Assembly (NCBI GenBank): GCA_947475525.1
Contig: CANJMI010000004.1
Span: 62,001-126,000, forward strand
Reading direction: 5' to 3'
Source: Polyangiaceae bacterium
Lineage (GTDB): Bacteria; Myxococcota_A; Polyangia; Polyangiales; Polyangiaceae
Length of the DNA: 64,000 nucleotides
Part shown: positions 8,047-16,215 of the stretch, one piece after another
Position numbering within the stretch: the stretch's first letter is position 1
Layout: each line of letters opens with the position of its first letter
Position numbers and translations under genes: made by a program
The notes under the pieces: generated by a model
What the model was told of the DNA's origin: nothing
Database searches by the model: none
Seen by the model: the letters and a program-made list of their open reading frames with translations, nothing else

Positions 8047-9417
8047 ATGCGGTACCTTCCCCACAGCACCGAAGAAATCGCGACGATGCTTGCCGCTTGC
8101 GGGGCCGCATCCTTAGACGAGTTGTTCAACTCGATCCCCGACGAGGTACGCCTCAAGCGACCGCTCGCCATGGAGCCTGCGCTCGACGAGTCGAGGCTGA
8201 TGCGCCACCTCCGTGAGCTCGGCGCAAAGAACGGCGCCTCACGCATGCTGAGCTTCCTCGGCGCGGGAGCCTACGACCACGTCTTCCCAGCGGCGGCCGA
8301 TCAACTCCTTCTCCGCAGCGAATTCTACACCGCGTACACGCCCTACCAGCCCGAGGTGGGGCAAGGCACGCTCCAAACGATCTTCGAGTTCCAAACGATC
8401 GTCAGCGAGATCCTCGGTCTGCCGGTCGCCAACGCGTCGATGTACGACGCCTCGACGAGCCTCGCCGAGGCCGTGCTGATGGCGCGCCGCCTGACGAACC
8501 GCGACCGCATGGTGCTTTGCGGTTCGGTCCACCCCGAGTACGCCGACACCGTCAAGACGTACACGCGTGAACTCGACCACGGCGCGGAGAACTGGGTCAG
8601 CGTCGCCGCAGCGAAAGATGGCGCGACCGATCTTGCGGCTATCACGGCCGCGCTCGACGAAAAAACCGCGTGCGTCGTCGTAGGCTACCCGAGCTTCTAC
8701 GGAACCGTCAGCGAGCTTAGGGAGCTTGGGGCGAAGGTTCACGCGGCGGGCGCGCTGTTCATCACCGTCACCGAGGATCCCTTCGCGCTCGCGCTTATCG
8801 AGCCGCCCGGAGCCCTCGGGGCGGACATCGCGGTCGCCGAAGGTCAGGCCCTTGGTCTCCCTCCGCAGTACGGCGGCCCTGGTGTCGGACTCTTCGCGTG
8901 CAAACAAGACCGCAAGATGCTGCAACAGCTCCCCGGCAGAATCGTAGGCGAAACGCTCGATAAAAACGGCAAGCGAGGCTACGTGTTGACCCTCGCCACG
9001 CGGGAACAGCACATTCGCCGCGAGCGGGCGACCAGCAACATCTGCACCAACAGCGGCCTGTGCGCGACGGCACTGACGATCAAGATGTGCATGCTCGGCA
9101 AACGCGGATTCATCGAATTGGCGGAGCTCTGCTTGTCGAAGACGCGGTACCTCGCCGACCGCATTGGGGCGCTCGAAGGACACCGCATCGTCAGCCGCAT
9201 GCCCGTCTTCAACGAGCTGACCATCGAGGTGCCGGACACGGCGAGCACCGTCCTCGAGCGGCTCGCCAACCAGGGGATCCTCGGAGGGATCGACCTTGGG
9301 CGTATCGACCCTGCGCGCTCGCACCAAGTGCTCCTCGCGGTGACGGAAAAACATAGCCGAGACGACCTCGACCGCTTGGTCGCGGGACTCGCAGCGGCGC
9401 TGCCACACTCCGACTGA
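8047..9417 (+). CDS. gcvPA: Glycine dehydrogenase (decarboxylating) subunit 1
   Basis: A 456-residue alpha subunit of the two-subunit P protein, which decarboxylates glycine and loads the H-protein lipoate. Seen: MRYLPHSTEEIATML start, FLGAGAYDHVFPAA, SEFYTAYTPYQPEVGQGTLQ, and the internal glycine-rich PPQYGGPGVGLFACK. The PLP-binding Lys is carried by subunit 2 (gcvPB), which is not adjacent and not found in the window. A 152-bp gap separates it from gcvH, the largest in this cluster, and holds no gene I can support. A small gene follows 7 bp later. Confidence 0.93.
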   Translation: MRYLPHSTEEIATMLAACGAASLDELFNSIPDEVRLKRPLAMEPALDESRLMRHLRELGAKNGASRMLSFLGAGAYDHVFPAAADQLLLRSEFYTAYTPYQPEVGQGTLQTIFEFQTIVSEILGLPVANASMYDASTSLAEAVLMARRLTNRDRMVLCGSVHPEYADTVKTYTRELDHGAENWVSVAAAKDGATDLAAITAALDEKTACVVVGYPSFYGTVSELRELGAKVHAAGALFITVTEDPFALALIEPPGALGADIAVAEGQALGLPPQYGGPGVGLFACKQDRKMLQQLPGRIVGETLDKNGKRGYVLTLATREQHIRRERATSNICTNSGLCATALTIKMCMLGKRGFIELAELCLSKTRYLADRIGALEGHRIVSRMPVFNELTIEVPDTASTVLERLANQGILGGIDLGRIDPARSHQVLLAVTEKHSRDDLDRLVAGLAAALPHSD

Positions 9418-9424
9418 GGTCTGC

Positions 9425-9853
9425 GTGACCGGCGCTCACCCGGGCCGCTTGCCGATGAGCACCGACCGTGGAATGGTTCACCCAGTGAGCGACTTCGAGG
9501 CACCGACGCTCAAGCCCGCACGGGTACCCGTGACCCTGGTCGTCGGAGGGAACGACCGCCTGATCGGTGCCGTCAGCGAAGCCGCGATCTCGGCGCAGCT
9601 CCTCGTGGCGGACTGCACCGTCGCCGAGGCCGCTTCGACCGCAGCCGAGCTGCGACCCCTCGTGATTGTCATCCCCACCGTCGTCTACGAAGCCGACCTC
9701 GAGGGCTACGAGAACCTCGCTCGTGACTTGCGCGCGCGCCTCCTCGTGGTGCAGGAGGACGTGCTGAATCCAGCCGACCTCGAAGAGCACTTGATCCTGC
9801 TGATGAACGACGCCGAGAGTCAGCGACCGAGCTGGACCGGCGATCTCGGCTAA
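9425..9853 (+). CDS. Conserved hypothetical protein with receiver-like fold, in gcv operon
   Basis: 142 residues, not recognised. The middle (about 35-135) alternates strands and helices like a CheY-type receiver (VTLVVGGND, LLVADC, LVIVIPT, LLVVQED), but the canonical acidic pair, phospho-Asp and Lys are not evident. The GTG at 9425 is preceded by GAGG with 5-bp spacing, overlapping the gcvPA stop, so translation is probably coupled to gcvPA; ATG at 9454 is an alternative. Being last in a glycine-cleavage operon suggests a link to that pathway, but nothing in the sequence names a function. Confidence 0.7.
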   Translation: MTGAHPGRLPMSTDRGMVHPVSDFEAPTLKPARVPVTLVVGGNDRLIGAVSEAAISAQLLVADCTVAEAASTAAELRPLVIVIPTVVYEADLEGYENLARDLRARLLVVQEDVLNPADLEEHLILLMNDAESQRPSWTGDLG

Positions 9854-9938
9854 GCGCGTGCACGCAAGACGCCCCGAATTCGGGCCAGTGTAAGGTCCTC
9901 GGCGCGCGCCGCGTTTCCCCCCCATCACGGAGGAACGC

Positions 9939-11069
9939 ATGACCACACAACGACCCCGCCTCGCCCTTTTCGCTTTCGCCACGCTCGCCCTCACCGCGTG
10001 CAGCGCGAAGCAACAGCCCTTTGTCACCGCCTCGAGCGCGGAGCCGGGAGGCCCGAACCAAAGGAGCGAGAAGGGCGCCGAAGGTCACCGCGCGCCGGCC
10101 CTCCCCGAGCACGCTCCGCCCGCCTCACCCGCCGCGCCTGACAACGCGACCTCGGAATCCACCCCGCCGAGCGACAGCGAGTGGCATGCCATCGAACAAC
10201 CCGGCACGTTCGGCCAACCGGCTAACCGCGATGGCGATGCCGATGGCGATGCTCGCGCTAATCGAGAGGATTCGGCCGGATCTCAGAGCGAACTCGGCAG
10301 GAGAGAGCGCGATACCGCAGACTACGAAGCGCGAGGCGGAGCCAAGAAGAGCGCGCCGAGCGGAGCCGCCGGTCAAGGCTCGAGCGCGTACCGACCCAAG
10401 GCCGAGTTTCGCCCGGGCCTCGCAACGCAGTGGGGCGAGAGTCGCGACTCCCATGTGACGAGCGCGACCTTCGCCCGCGCCGAGGAGACGCAGCCTTTCG
10501 CCGTAGGCAAGCTCTTCTACAATGACGAGCGCGGCATCAACGCGATGATTGGCGGACGCTATGCGGCCCAGCGGACGATGTTCGCTGTCGGCTCGGGTCA
10601 CCTCGAGATCGGGTTACGCGGCGAAGACGGCGGATTCATCACGGGGTTCAACGCCGGTGGAGACAACTTCGCGCCAGGCGTTGCTGGCCGGCGCTATTCG
10701 ATCGTCGTGAAGAACCAGAGTCCGGGGCGCATCGAAGTCGTCGCATCCGTCGATGGGCTCGATGTCGTCGACGGGCGCGCGGCCGCGATAACGAAGCGCG
10801 GCTATTTGATGGACCCTTGGGGTCAGGTCGAAATCGAAGGATTTCGCACGAGCACGAGCGACGTGGCGAGTTTCCGATTCGGCAGCGTCGGCCAATCGTA
10901 CGCCGCACAAAAACATGGAGATACGCGTAATGTTGGCGTCATCGGCATCGCCGCATTTCACGAGCGTGGAGACGCCCCGTGGCGCTGGTCGCAGCCGCGC
11001 TACCCGGACAGCGATCGCCGCCTGAACGCCGACCCCTTCCCGCTCCAGTTCGCGTCCCCGCCCCGCTGA
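9939..11069 (+). CDS. Hypothetical lipoprotein
   Basis: 376 residues with an n-region of basic residues, a hydrophobic core and lipobox LTAC, so the mature protein is probably lipid-anchored at Cys21. Residues about 25-150 are a low-complexity Pro/Glu/Arg/Ala linker; about 160-360 form a compact domain with many Gly turns (IGGRYAAQRTMFAVGSGHLE, GEDGGFITGFNAGG) that reads like a beta-rich domain. No family recognised. The ATG follows GGAGGAACGC, a very strong ribosome site. Upstream, a 12-bp palindrome CCCGAATTCGGG sits at 9873-9884 and could be an operator. Confidence 0.75.
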   Translation: MTTQRPRLALFAFATLALTACSAKQQPFVTASSAEPGGPNQRSEKGAEGHRAPALPEHAPPASPAAPDNATSESTPPSDSEWHAIEQPGTFGQPANRDGDADGDARANREDSAGSQSELGRRERDTADYEARGGAKKSAPSGAAGQGSSAYRPKAEFRPGLATQWGESRDSHVTSATFARAEETQPFAVGKLFYNDERGINAMIGGRYAAQRTMFAVGSGHLEIGLRGEDGGFITGFNAGGDNFAPGVAGRRYSIVVKNQSPGRIEVVASVDGLDVVDGRAAAITKRGYLMDPWGQVEIEGFRTSTSDVASFRFGSVGQSYAAQKHGDTRNVGVIGIAAFHERGDAPWRWSQPRYPDSDRRLNADPFPLQFASPPR

Positions 11070-11085
11070 CCGCGACAACCTGAAC

Positions 11086-13188
11086 CTACACGGGTCCCTT
11101 CGCGCCCATCAGCGCGGCGAGGATGTCGCCCATGCCTTGTTGCTCAACCACCGCGTCCCCACGAGGTGGCTCGAGCACCTCGATGCGCTCAATAAGTTCC
11201 TCGGCGAGCTCGACGAGAAAACGGCTCGGCACGCGCGCGGCGACCCTTCCGCGCACAGGTCGCACCACCGCATGACACAAGTACAGGTGCTCTTTTGCCC
11301 GCGTCACGGCGACGTAAAATAAGCGGCGCTCCTGCTCGATTTCATCCATCGCTTCGCCACCCATCGCGAGCGGCCCCGGATCGGTGACGCGATCATCCAG
11401 CGTGCGCGCATGGGGCATCAAGCCTTCTTCGAGTCCCACCGCGAAGACGATCCCAAACTCGAGCCCCTTCGCGCCATGCATCGTCGACAAGGTCACGAAG
11501 TCGCCTTGGTCCTCCTCGCGGGTGTCCTCACGCAACATGAAAATCCGGAGTGTCTGGGCCAGCGCACTGCGACGACTCGGGCGCGCGGATTCGGCCATCG
11601 CGCCGAAGGCCTTGTCGCGCTTATCGAGGATGCGCAGGACCATCTCGACGCCTGACCAGCGACGCGCGGCGGCCTTCAAGTTGTTGCCGGACTCCGCCCA
11701 AATTTGTGCCTTCAGCTCGATGCGATCGATGAGCTTTTTCGCGGCCTCGGCCATCGGAAGCGAGTCGATGTCGCGCTGCACTTCGTTCACGATGCGCACG
11801 TACTCGCGGCAACCCTGGCGGGCCGGGTCCGTGAGCTCGGAGACGGCGTGGGAACGTTCGGCCGCGGCCCAGAGGGACAAATCGTACGCGGTGGCGTGGT
11901 AGCCAAGGCGCTCGAGCGCAGCCTCACCGACCCCGCGCGCCGGGTAATTTATCGTGCGGCGCACCGCGAGTTCACTCGACTCGGGGGCGAGCGCCACGCC
12001 GAGGTACGCGAGCATATCTTTGACCTCCTTGCGCTCGAAGGTTTGAGTGCCGCCGAAGAGCTTGTGCGGGATGCTGCGCGTGCGAAGCTCGCCCTCGAAC
12101 TCGGGGGCTTGAAGGTTCGAACGGTAGAGGATCGCGATGTCCTTCGCCTTCGCTTCACCGGATGAAACAAGCTTGTGGATACGGTCGGCGACCCACGTAG
12201 CCTCGGTGCTCGCGTCCGCCATCGTCACGACCTTCACGGTCGCGCCGGCACCTTTGGTCGCACGAAGCGTCTTGCCATGCCTACGCGAACGGCTGCCGGC
12301 GAGCACGGCGTTCGCGACCGTCAGTACCGCCTCGGTGGAGCGGTAGTTCTGTTCGAGCCGCACGACCTTAGCACCGGGAAATTGCTTCTCGAAATCGAGG
12401 ATGTTGCGCACGTCGGCGCCGCGCCACGCGTAGATGGCTTGGTCGTCGTCGCCCACGACGCATAAATTCCGGTGCTCGGACGCGAGCGAGCGCAGCATCT
12501 CGACCTGCGAGAGGTTCGTGTCCTGGTACTCGTCGACGATGAGGAAGGTGAAACGCTTCCGCCAACGCTCCAACACTTCGGGGATGCGACGCCAGAGGCG
12601 CACGGGTTCAGTGACGAGATCGTCGAAGTCGAATGCCTGCAAGCTGCGCAGCATCCCCTCGTAGCGCGGGTAGATCTCGGCAGTGATGGCGTCGTACTCA
12701 TCGGCCGAATCCTGCACCGTCGTCGCATACGCTTCCGAATCGAGAAACGCGTTTTTCGCCAGTGAAATACGGTTCAAAATCGCGCCAACGTCCCAGGTGC
12801 GACCGCTCGATACGGTGCGCAACCCTTCTCGAACGAGAGAGGTGCAATCGCCGCGGTCGAAAATCGCGAACGAGCCACCACGGAGCGACAAGGCCTTGGT
12901 CTCTTTCGAAAGCACCTCGAGGCCGAAGCGATGAAAGGTGCACGCAAAGAGGCCGCGCGTCGCCTGCTTGCCGACGAGCTTGACGACACGCTCCTGCATC
13001 TCGCCCGCGGCCTTGTTGGTGAAGGTCATCGCGAGGATCGCGTGCCCGGGTGTCCCTTCGTTGATCAACCGCGCGATGCGCTGCGTGACCACGCCGGTCT
13101 TGCCGGAGCCCGCCCCCGCGAGGACGAGCAACGGCCCGCGGTCATGGAGGACCGCCTCCTTCTGGGCAGGGTTGAGCGACAGCGCCAC
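11086..13188 (-). CDS. ATP-dependent 3'-5' DNA helicase, UvrD/Rep/PcrA family
   Basis: A 700-residue superfamily 1A helicase for DNA repair or replication restart. All motifs are visible in order: Q motif LNPAQKEAV, Walker A LAGAGSGKT, motif Ia MTFTNKAAGEM, TFHRFG, Walker B DEYQDTN, motif III VGDDDQAIYAWRGA, motif IV EQNYRST, motif V LSTMHGAKGLEF and motif VI VAVTRAKEHLYL. Start is GTG at 13186-13188, two bases after the stop of the TPR gene upstream on the same strand. Length is close to E. coli Rep (about 670) and UvrD (720); I cannot decide between them. Confidence 0.92.
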   Translation of the reverse strand: MALSLNPAQKEAVLHDRGPLLVLAGAGSGKTGVVTQRIARLINEGTPGHAILAMTFTNKAAGEMQERVVKLVGKQATRGLFACTFHRFGLEVLSKETKALSLRGGSFAIFDRGDCTSLVREGLRTVSSGRTWDVGAILNRISLAKNAFLDSEAYATTVQDSADEYDAITAEIYPRYEGMLRSLQAFDFDDLVTEPVRLWRRIPEVLERWRKRFTFLIVDEYQDTNLSQVEMLRSLASEHRNLCVVGDDDQAIYAWRGADVRNILDFEKQFPGAKVVRLEQNYRSTEAVLTVANAVLAGSRSRRHGKTLRATKGAGATVKVVTMADASTEATWVADRIHKLVSSGEAKAKDIAILYRSNLQAPEFEGELRTRSIPHKLFGGTQTFERKEVKDMLAYLGVALAPESSELAVRRTINYPARGVGEAALERLGYHATAYDLSLWAAAERSHAVSELTDPARQGCREYVRIVNEVQRDIDSLPMAEAAKKLIDRIELKAQIWAESGNNLKAAARRWSGVEMVLRILDKRDKAFGAMAESARPSRRSALAQTLRIFMLREDTREEDQGDFVTLSTMHGAKGLEFGIVFAVGLEEGLMPHARTLDDRVTDPGPLAMGGEAMDEIEQERRLFYVAVTRAKEHLYLCHAVVRPVRGRVAARVPSRFLVELAEELIERIEVLEPPRGDAVVEQQGMGDILAALMGAKGPV

Positions 13189-13190
13189 GC

Positions 13191-14273
13191 TTAGAATTCG
13201 AAGGTCGCGCGCACACTCCCCGGACCCACGCCAAACGAGATCGGCACGAACGCGGAGGCCTTCTCGCCCACCGGCGTCGTCGGCGCCGTCACGAGCAACA
13301 CGATCCCGGCGGCCCCGAGCGCGCCGCCTGCAATAAAGCCGACGGTCGAGAGCATTCCCAGGGTCTCGTAGCTGCTGATCTTGTCATTGAAGCCCGCGCC
13401 GCATTGGCCCGTGGGGCAAGACTCCTCGAGCGACGCATGCTTGCTGAGCGCAAGGCCACCGGTGATGCCACCGAGGACGAGGCCCGCACCGCCGAGCCCA
13501 AGCGTGGCCCACCCGAGCGTCGCTTGCGTGCTGCCGCCTTTGGGGTCGTCGCCTGCCGGAGGGACCACGAGTACGCCCGTCGCCTCGTTCGTCGTCGTTG
13601 CGGTAGGTTCACCGCTCGAGCCGCCACCGCCGCGGACCGCACCTTCGCCCGTCGGCCCAGCCGCCTCGACCTTCGTCAATGCGACGTTGATCGCAACGTC
13701 CTTGCGGGCAGTCACGTCGAAGCGCTGCGTGGCGTCCGCGAAGTCAGGCGCGGTCACGCGGAGCTCGTGCGAGCCGGGGTTCATCGGCCGCTTCATGCCG
13801 AACGCCGCCTGCTTCAGCTCTTGGCCGTCGAGAGTCGCGACGAGGCCGGCCGGAAGCGCGCCGCTCTTTGCCGACACCGCGATCGTGGCCGAACCGATTT
13901 TTTCATCGAGGCTGCGGATCTCCTTCGCCGCATCTTTCTGCGCCTGCAAAAACGCGTCACTTGCGTTGGCCGGCAGCTTCTCATTCAGCACGCGGTTGTA
14001 GGTCTCTTTCGCCTCGACGAACTTGCCGAGCCCGATGTAGGCGCGCGCGAGCCCGATCAACATCGTTGGCGCGTGAAAGAGCTCGACCGCGTTCTGAAAT
14101 TTGGCAGCGGCAACGGCGAAGTGCTCGGCCTCGAGCGCTTTGACGCCATCGTTGTAGAGCTCACGCGCGATGGCCTTGTCCGCATCGGAGGCCTGGGCCG
14201 CCGCGGCCGGTTCGAGGGCGAGCGATGCGGCTGCAGAGAACGCGACGACAAGCCAAGCGAGGGACGTCTTCAT
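13191..14273 (-). CDS. Secreted/anchored TPR protein with PEGA-like and C-terminal membrane segments
   Basis: 360 residues: signal peptide (1-25, ending AAAAQA), TPR-like helices (about 30-110, with ARELYNDGVKALEAEHFAVAAAKFQNAVELF and LIGLARAYIGLGKFVEAKETY), a PEGA-type beta domain (about 125-215, with NPGSHELRVTAPDF), a Gly/Thr linker, then two hydrophobic segments (about 255-280 and 300-330). This architecture is frequent in myxobacterial envelopes but its role is unknown. It diverges from the FapA-like gene over 135 bp, and the helicase gene follows after two bases. Confidence 0.8.
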   Translation of the reverse strand: MKTSLAWLVVAFSAAASLALEPAAAAQASDADKAIARELYNDGVKALEAEHFAVAAAKFQNAVELFHAPTMLIGLARAYIGLGKFVEAKETYNRVLNEKLPANASDAFLQAQKDAAKEIRSLDEKIGSATIAVSAKSGALPAGLVATLDGQELKQAAFGMKRPMNPGSHELRVTAPDFADATQRFDVTARKDVAINVALTKVEAAGPTGEGAVRGGGGSSGEPTATTTNEATGVLVVPPAGDDPKGGSTQATLGWATLGLGGAGLVLGGITGGLALSKHASLEESCPTGQCGAGFNDKISSYETLGMLSTVGFIAGGALGAAGIVLLVTAPTTPVGEKASAFVPISFGVGPGSVRATFEF

Positions 14274-14408
14274 CGCGCGGAGAGTACCGCAAGTCCGCGC
14301 AACGCACCACGCGCCGAAGCTGCCACGGCCGAGAATCGACGCATATTTGTGGCGTATCCCAGTGCTCGGTGCAAACTTGACGATAGAAGCTTCAGGGTGG
14401 GGAAAACC

Positions 14409-15782
14409 GTGGCCTTCCGAGTAGACGTTCGTGACGATCGCCTGGCGTGTACGTTGAGCTGGCAACGGCCTTCGCCGGTGGCCGCGTTGCCGACCGCCGA
14501 ACAACTCGTCCTGGAGCTGCGCCGCGCGAAAGTCGTCGACGTCCCTGCCGAACGCATCGCTGCCGCGCACGAGATGCTCACCAGGAACAATGGCCTCGTG
14601 GCGTTTCCGATCGCCGAGGGCGTACCCGCAATTGCGGGCAGGGATGGCCATATCGAGTGGCTGTTCGATCCGGAGAGTGAGCGCGAAAAACCGGGCACCA
14701 TCGGCGACCGCGACCGAATCGATTTTCGTGAACGGCAAGCCTTCGTCGAGGTTCAGGCGGGGCAGACGATCGCCGTGTGGACGCCGCCGATTCCGGGCAC
14801 TCCGGGCCGCGATGTATTCGGCCGCCCCATCCCGGCAGCCAAGCTGGTCGATAATCAACTTCAGGCTGGCAAGAACGTCGTGCTGGCGGCAGGCGGACGC
14901 GAGGCGGTGGCCCAAATCGCGGGACACGCCTTCATGGGCGGTAGGCGAGCATCGGTCGACCGATTGCATCAGGTACGCGGCAACCTCGATTACCGCGAAG
15001 GCAACATTCATTACCCCGGTAACGTCGAGATCCAGGGGGACGTGCTGCCCGGATTTCGAGTCGAAGCCGACGGAAACATCTCGGTCGGAGGGGTGGTGGA
15101 CGGCGCGGAATTGCGTGCCACTGGGAGCGTGGTCGTGCGCGGTGGCATCGTCAACGGTGCCCGCGTGCTGGTGCACGAAGACCTCGACGCGCGGTATGTG
15201 CTCGGTGCGTACCTCGAATGCGGCGGCGACATCACCATTCGCGAATCGCTGCTCCACTCGATCGTAGGCGATTGCGCGCGCCTCGAGGTGACGAGCCGTT
15301 CCGGTTGGCGCGGCGTTGGCGGCGGGAGGACGAACTCGCGCGGCAACATCGTCGCATTTTGTTTGGGAACGCGCGCCGGACTAAAGACGACGCTTAGCGT
15401 CGGGACGAGCGCGAAGGACCTGCTTGCGCGGCGGCGTCTTGAAGGAAGGCTGACCGAAAAACAACGCGACGTGGAGCGGCTGCAGCGGCTTCTTACGGCG
15501 CACGCATCCCCTCCCGGCCAGCGCGTTTCTCCCGGGTATGAAAAGCTCCTCACGGTGCTCGGGGCGGCACGGCTTGCTCTCGAGAACTCGACCGTGGAGC
15601 TCGCGGAACTGGAGGCGCGGAGTCGCACGTGGCTTGGAGCGCAAGTCAAAGCGTTTGGGACCGTGCACGAAGGCGTCGAAATCGGATTCGGCGAGAAGAA
15701 ATATCGAGTGAAAGCGACGGCCGGGCACGTATCCTTCAGCTGGGACGAAGCTCAAGAGGCGATCGTCGAGAAGCGACTCTGA
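14409..15782 (+). CDS. FapA (flagellar assembly protein A, DUF342) family protein
   Basis: 457 residues with the FapA core: TPPIPGTPGRDVFGRPIPA, then a right-handed beta-helix-like polymer region with GNLDYREGNIHYPGNVEIQGDV and repeated GG turns (about 195-300), followed by a coiled-coil stretch (about 340-400). FapA-like proteins occur widely outside flagellar clusters and no flagellar genes are near, so the job here is unknown. GTG at 14409 is proposed; GTG at 14397 in the same frame is an alternative. The stop codon is immediately followed by an in-frame-shifted ATG of the CBS gene, suggesting cotranscription. Confidence 0.82.
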   Translation: MAFRVDVRDDRLACTLSWQRPSPVAALPTAEQLVLELRRAKVVDVPAERIAAAHEMLTRNNGLVAFPIAEGVPAIAGRDGHIEWLFDPESEREKPGTIGDRDRIDFRERQAFVEVQAGQTIAVWTPPIPGTPGRDVFGRPIPAAKLVDNQLQAGKNVVLAAGGREAVAQIAGHAFMGGRRASVDRLHQVRGNLDYREGNIHYPGNVEIQGDVLPGFRVEADGNISVGGVVDGAELRATGSVVVRGGIVNGARVLVHEDLDARYVLGAYLECGGDITIRESLLHSIVGDCARLEVTSRSGWRGVGGGRTNSRGNIVAFCLGTRAGLKTTLSVGTSAKDLLARRRLEGRLTEKQRDVERLQRLLTAHASPPGQRVSPGYEKLLTVLGAARLALENSTVELAELEARSRTWLGAQVKAFGTVHEGVEIGFGEKKYRVKATAGHVSFSWDEAQEAIVEKRL

Positions 15783-15812
15783 ATGATCCGGGGGGATGAA
15801 TCCGAGAGCTCA

Positions 15813-16193
15813 ATGACCGTAGCGCGAGACATCATGACCCGCAGCGTGATCAGCATTCACGAGCAAGACTCCGTGCGCACAGCGATAGACCGCCTGCTCG
15901 CGCACGGCATCAGCGGCTTGCCGGTCGTGGACCTAAAGTCAGGCAGGATGGTGGGCATCGTCACAGAGTACGATCTGATCATCGCGATGCAGCTCGTCGG
16001 CTCAGGCCTCGACGTCCGCGCCGCGATGAAAACCGGCGTGCTTACCGTGACCGAGACCACCCCGATAGAACAGGTCGCCGACCTCATGCTGACGCACATG
16101 ATCCGCCGCGTCCCGGTCGTCAACGATGACGGTCAACCGGTCGGGATCGTGTCACGCCGCGACATCCTGCGCAGCTACTACGCCGAAGGCTGA
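15813..16193 (+). CDS. Two-CBS-domain protein
   Basis: About 126 residues made of a tandem CBS pair (DIMTRSVISIHEQDSVRTA and MKTGVLTVTETTPIEQV, each followed by GLPVVD or RVPVVN), the Bateman module that binds adenine nucleotides. No catalytic domain is attached. The ATG at 15813 has GAGAG just upstream and begins right at the domain; an ATG at 15783 that touches the fapA stop would add ten residues. Likely in one transcript with the FapA-like gene. Confidence 0.85.
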   Translation: MTVARDIMTRSVISIHEQDSVRTAIDRLLAHGISGLPVVDLKSGRMVGIVTEYDLIIAMQLVGSGLDVRAAMKTGVLTVTETTPIEQVADLMLTHMIRRVPVVNDDGQPVGIVSRRDILRSYYAEG

Positions 16194-16215
16194 ATCACGC
16201 CGCAGGCTGATTCAG
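16190..16215. other. 8-bp inverted repeat across two convergent stop codons
   Basis: CTGAATCA at 16190-16197 and TGATTCAG at 16208-16215 pair perfectly around a 10-base loop, covering the stop codons of the CBS gene and the kinase gene. The stem is short and not followed by a T tract, so terminator activity is only possible. Confidence 0.35.

Noticed and set aside
8239-9408. Long minus-strand open frame opposite gcvPA
   Set aside because: Arg-rich shadow without family features; gcvPA is certain.
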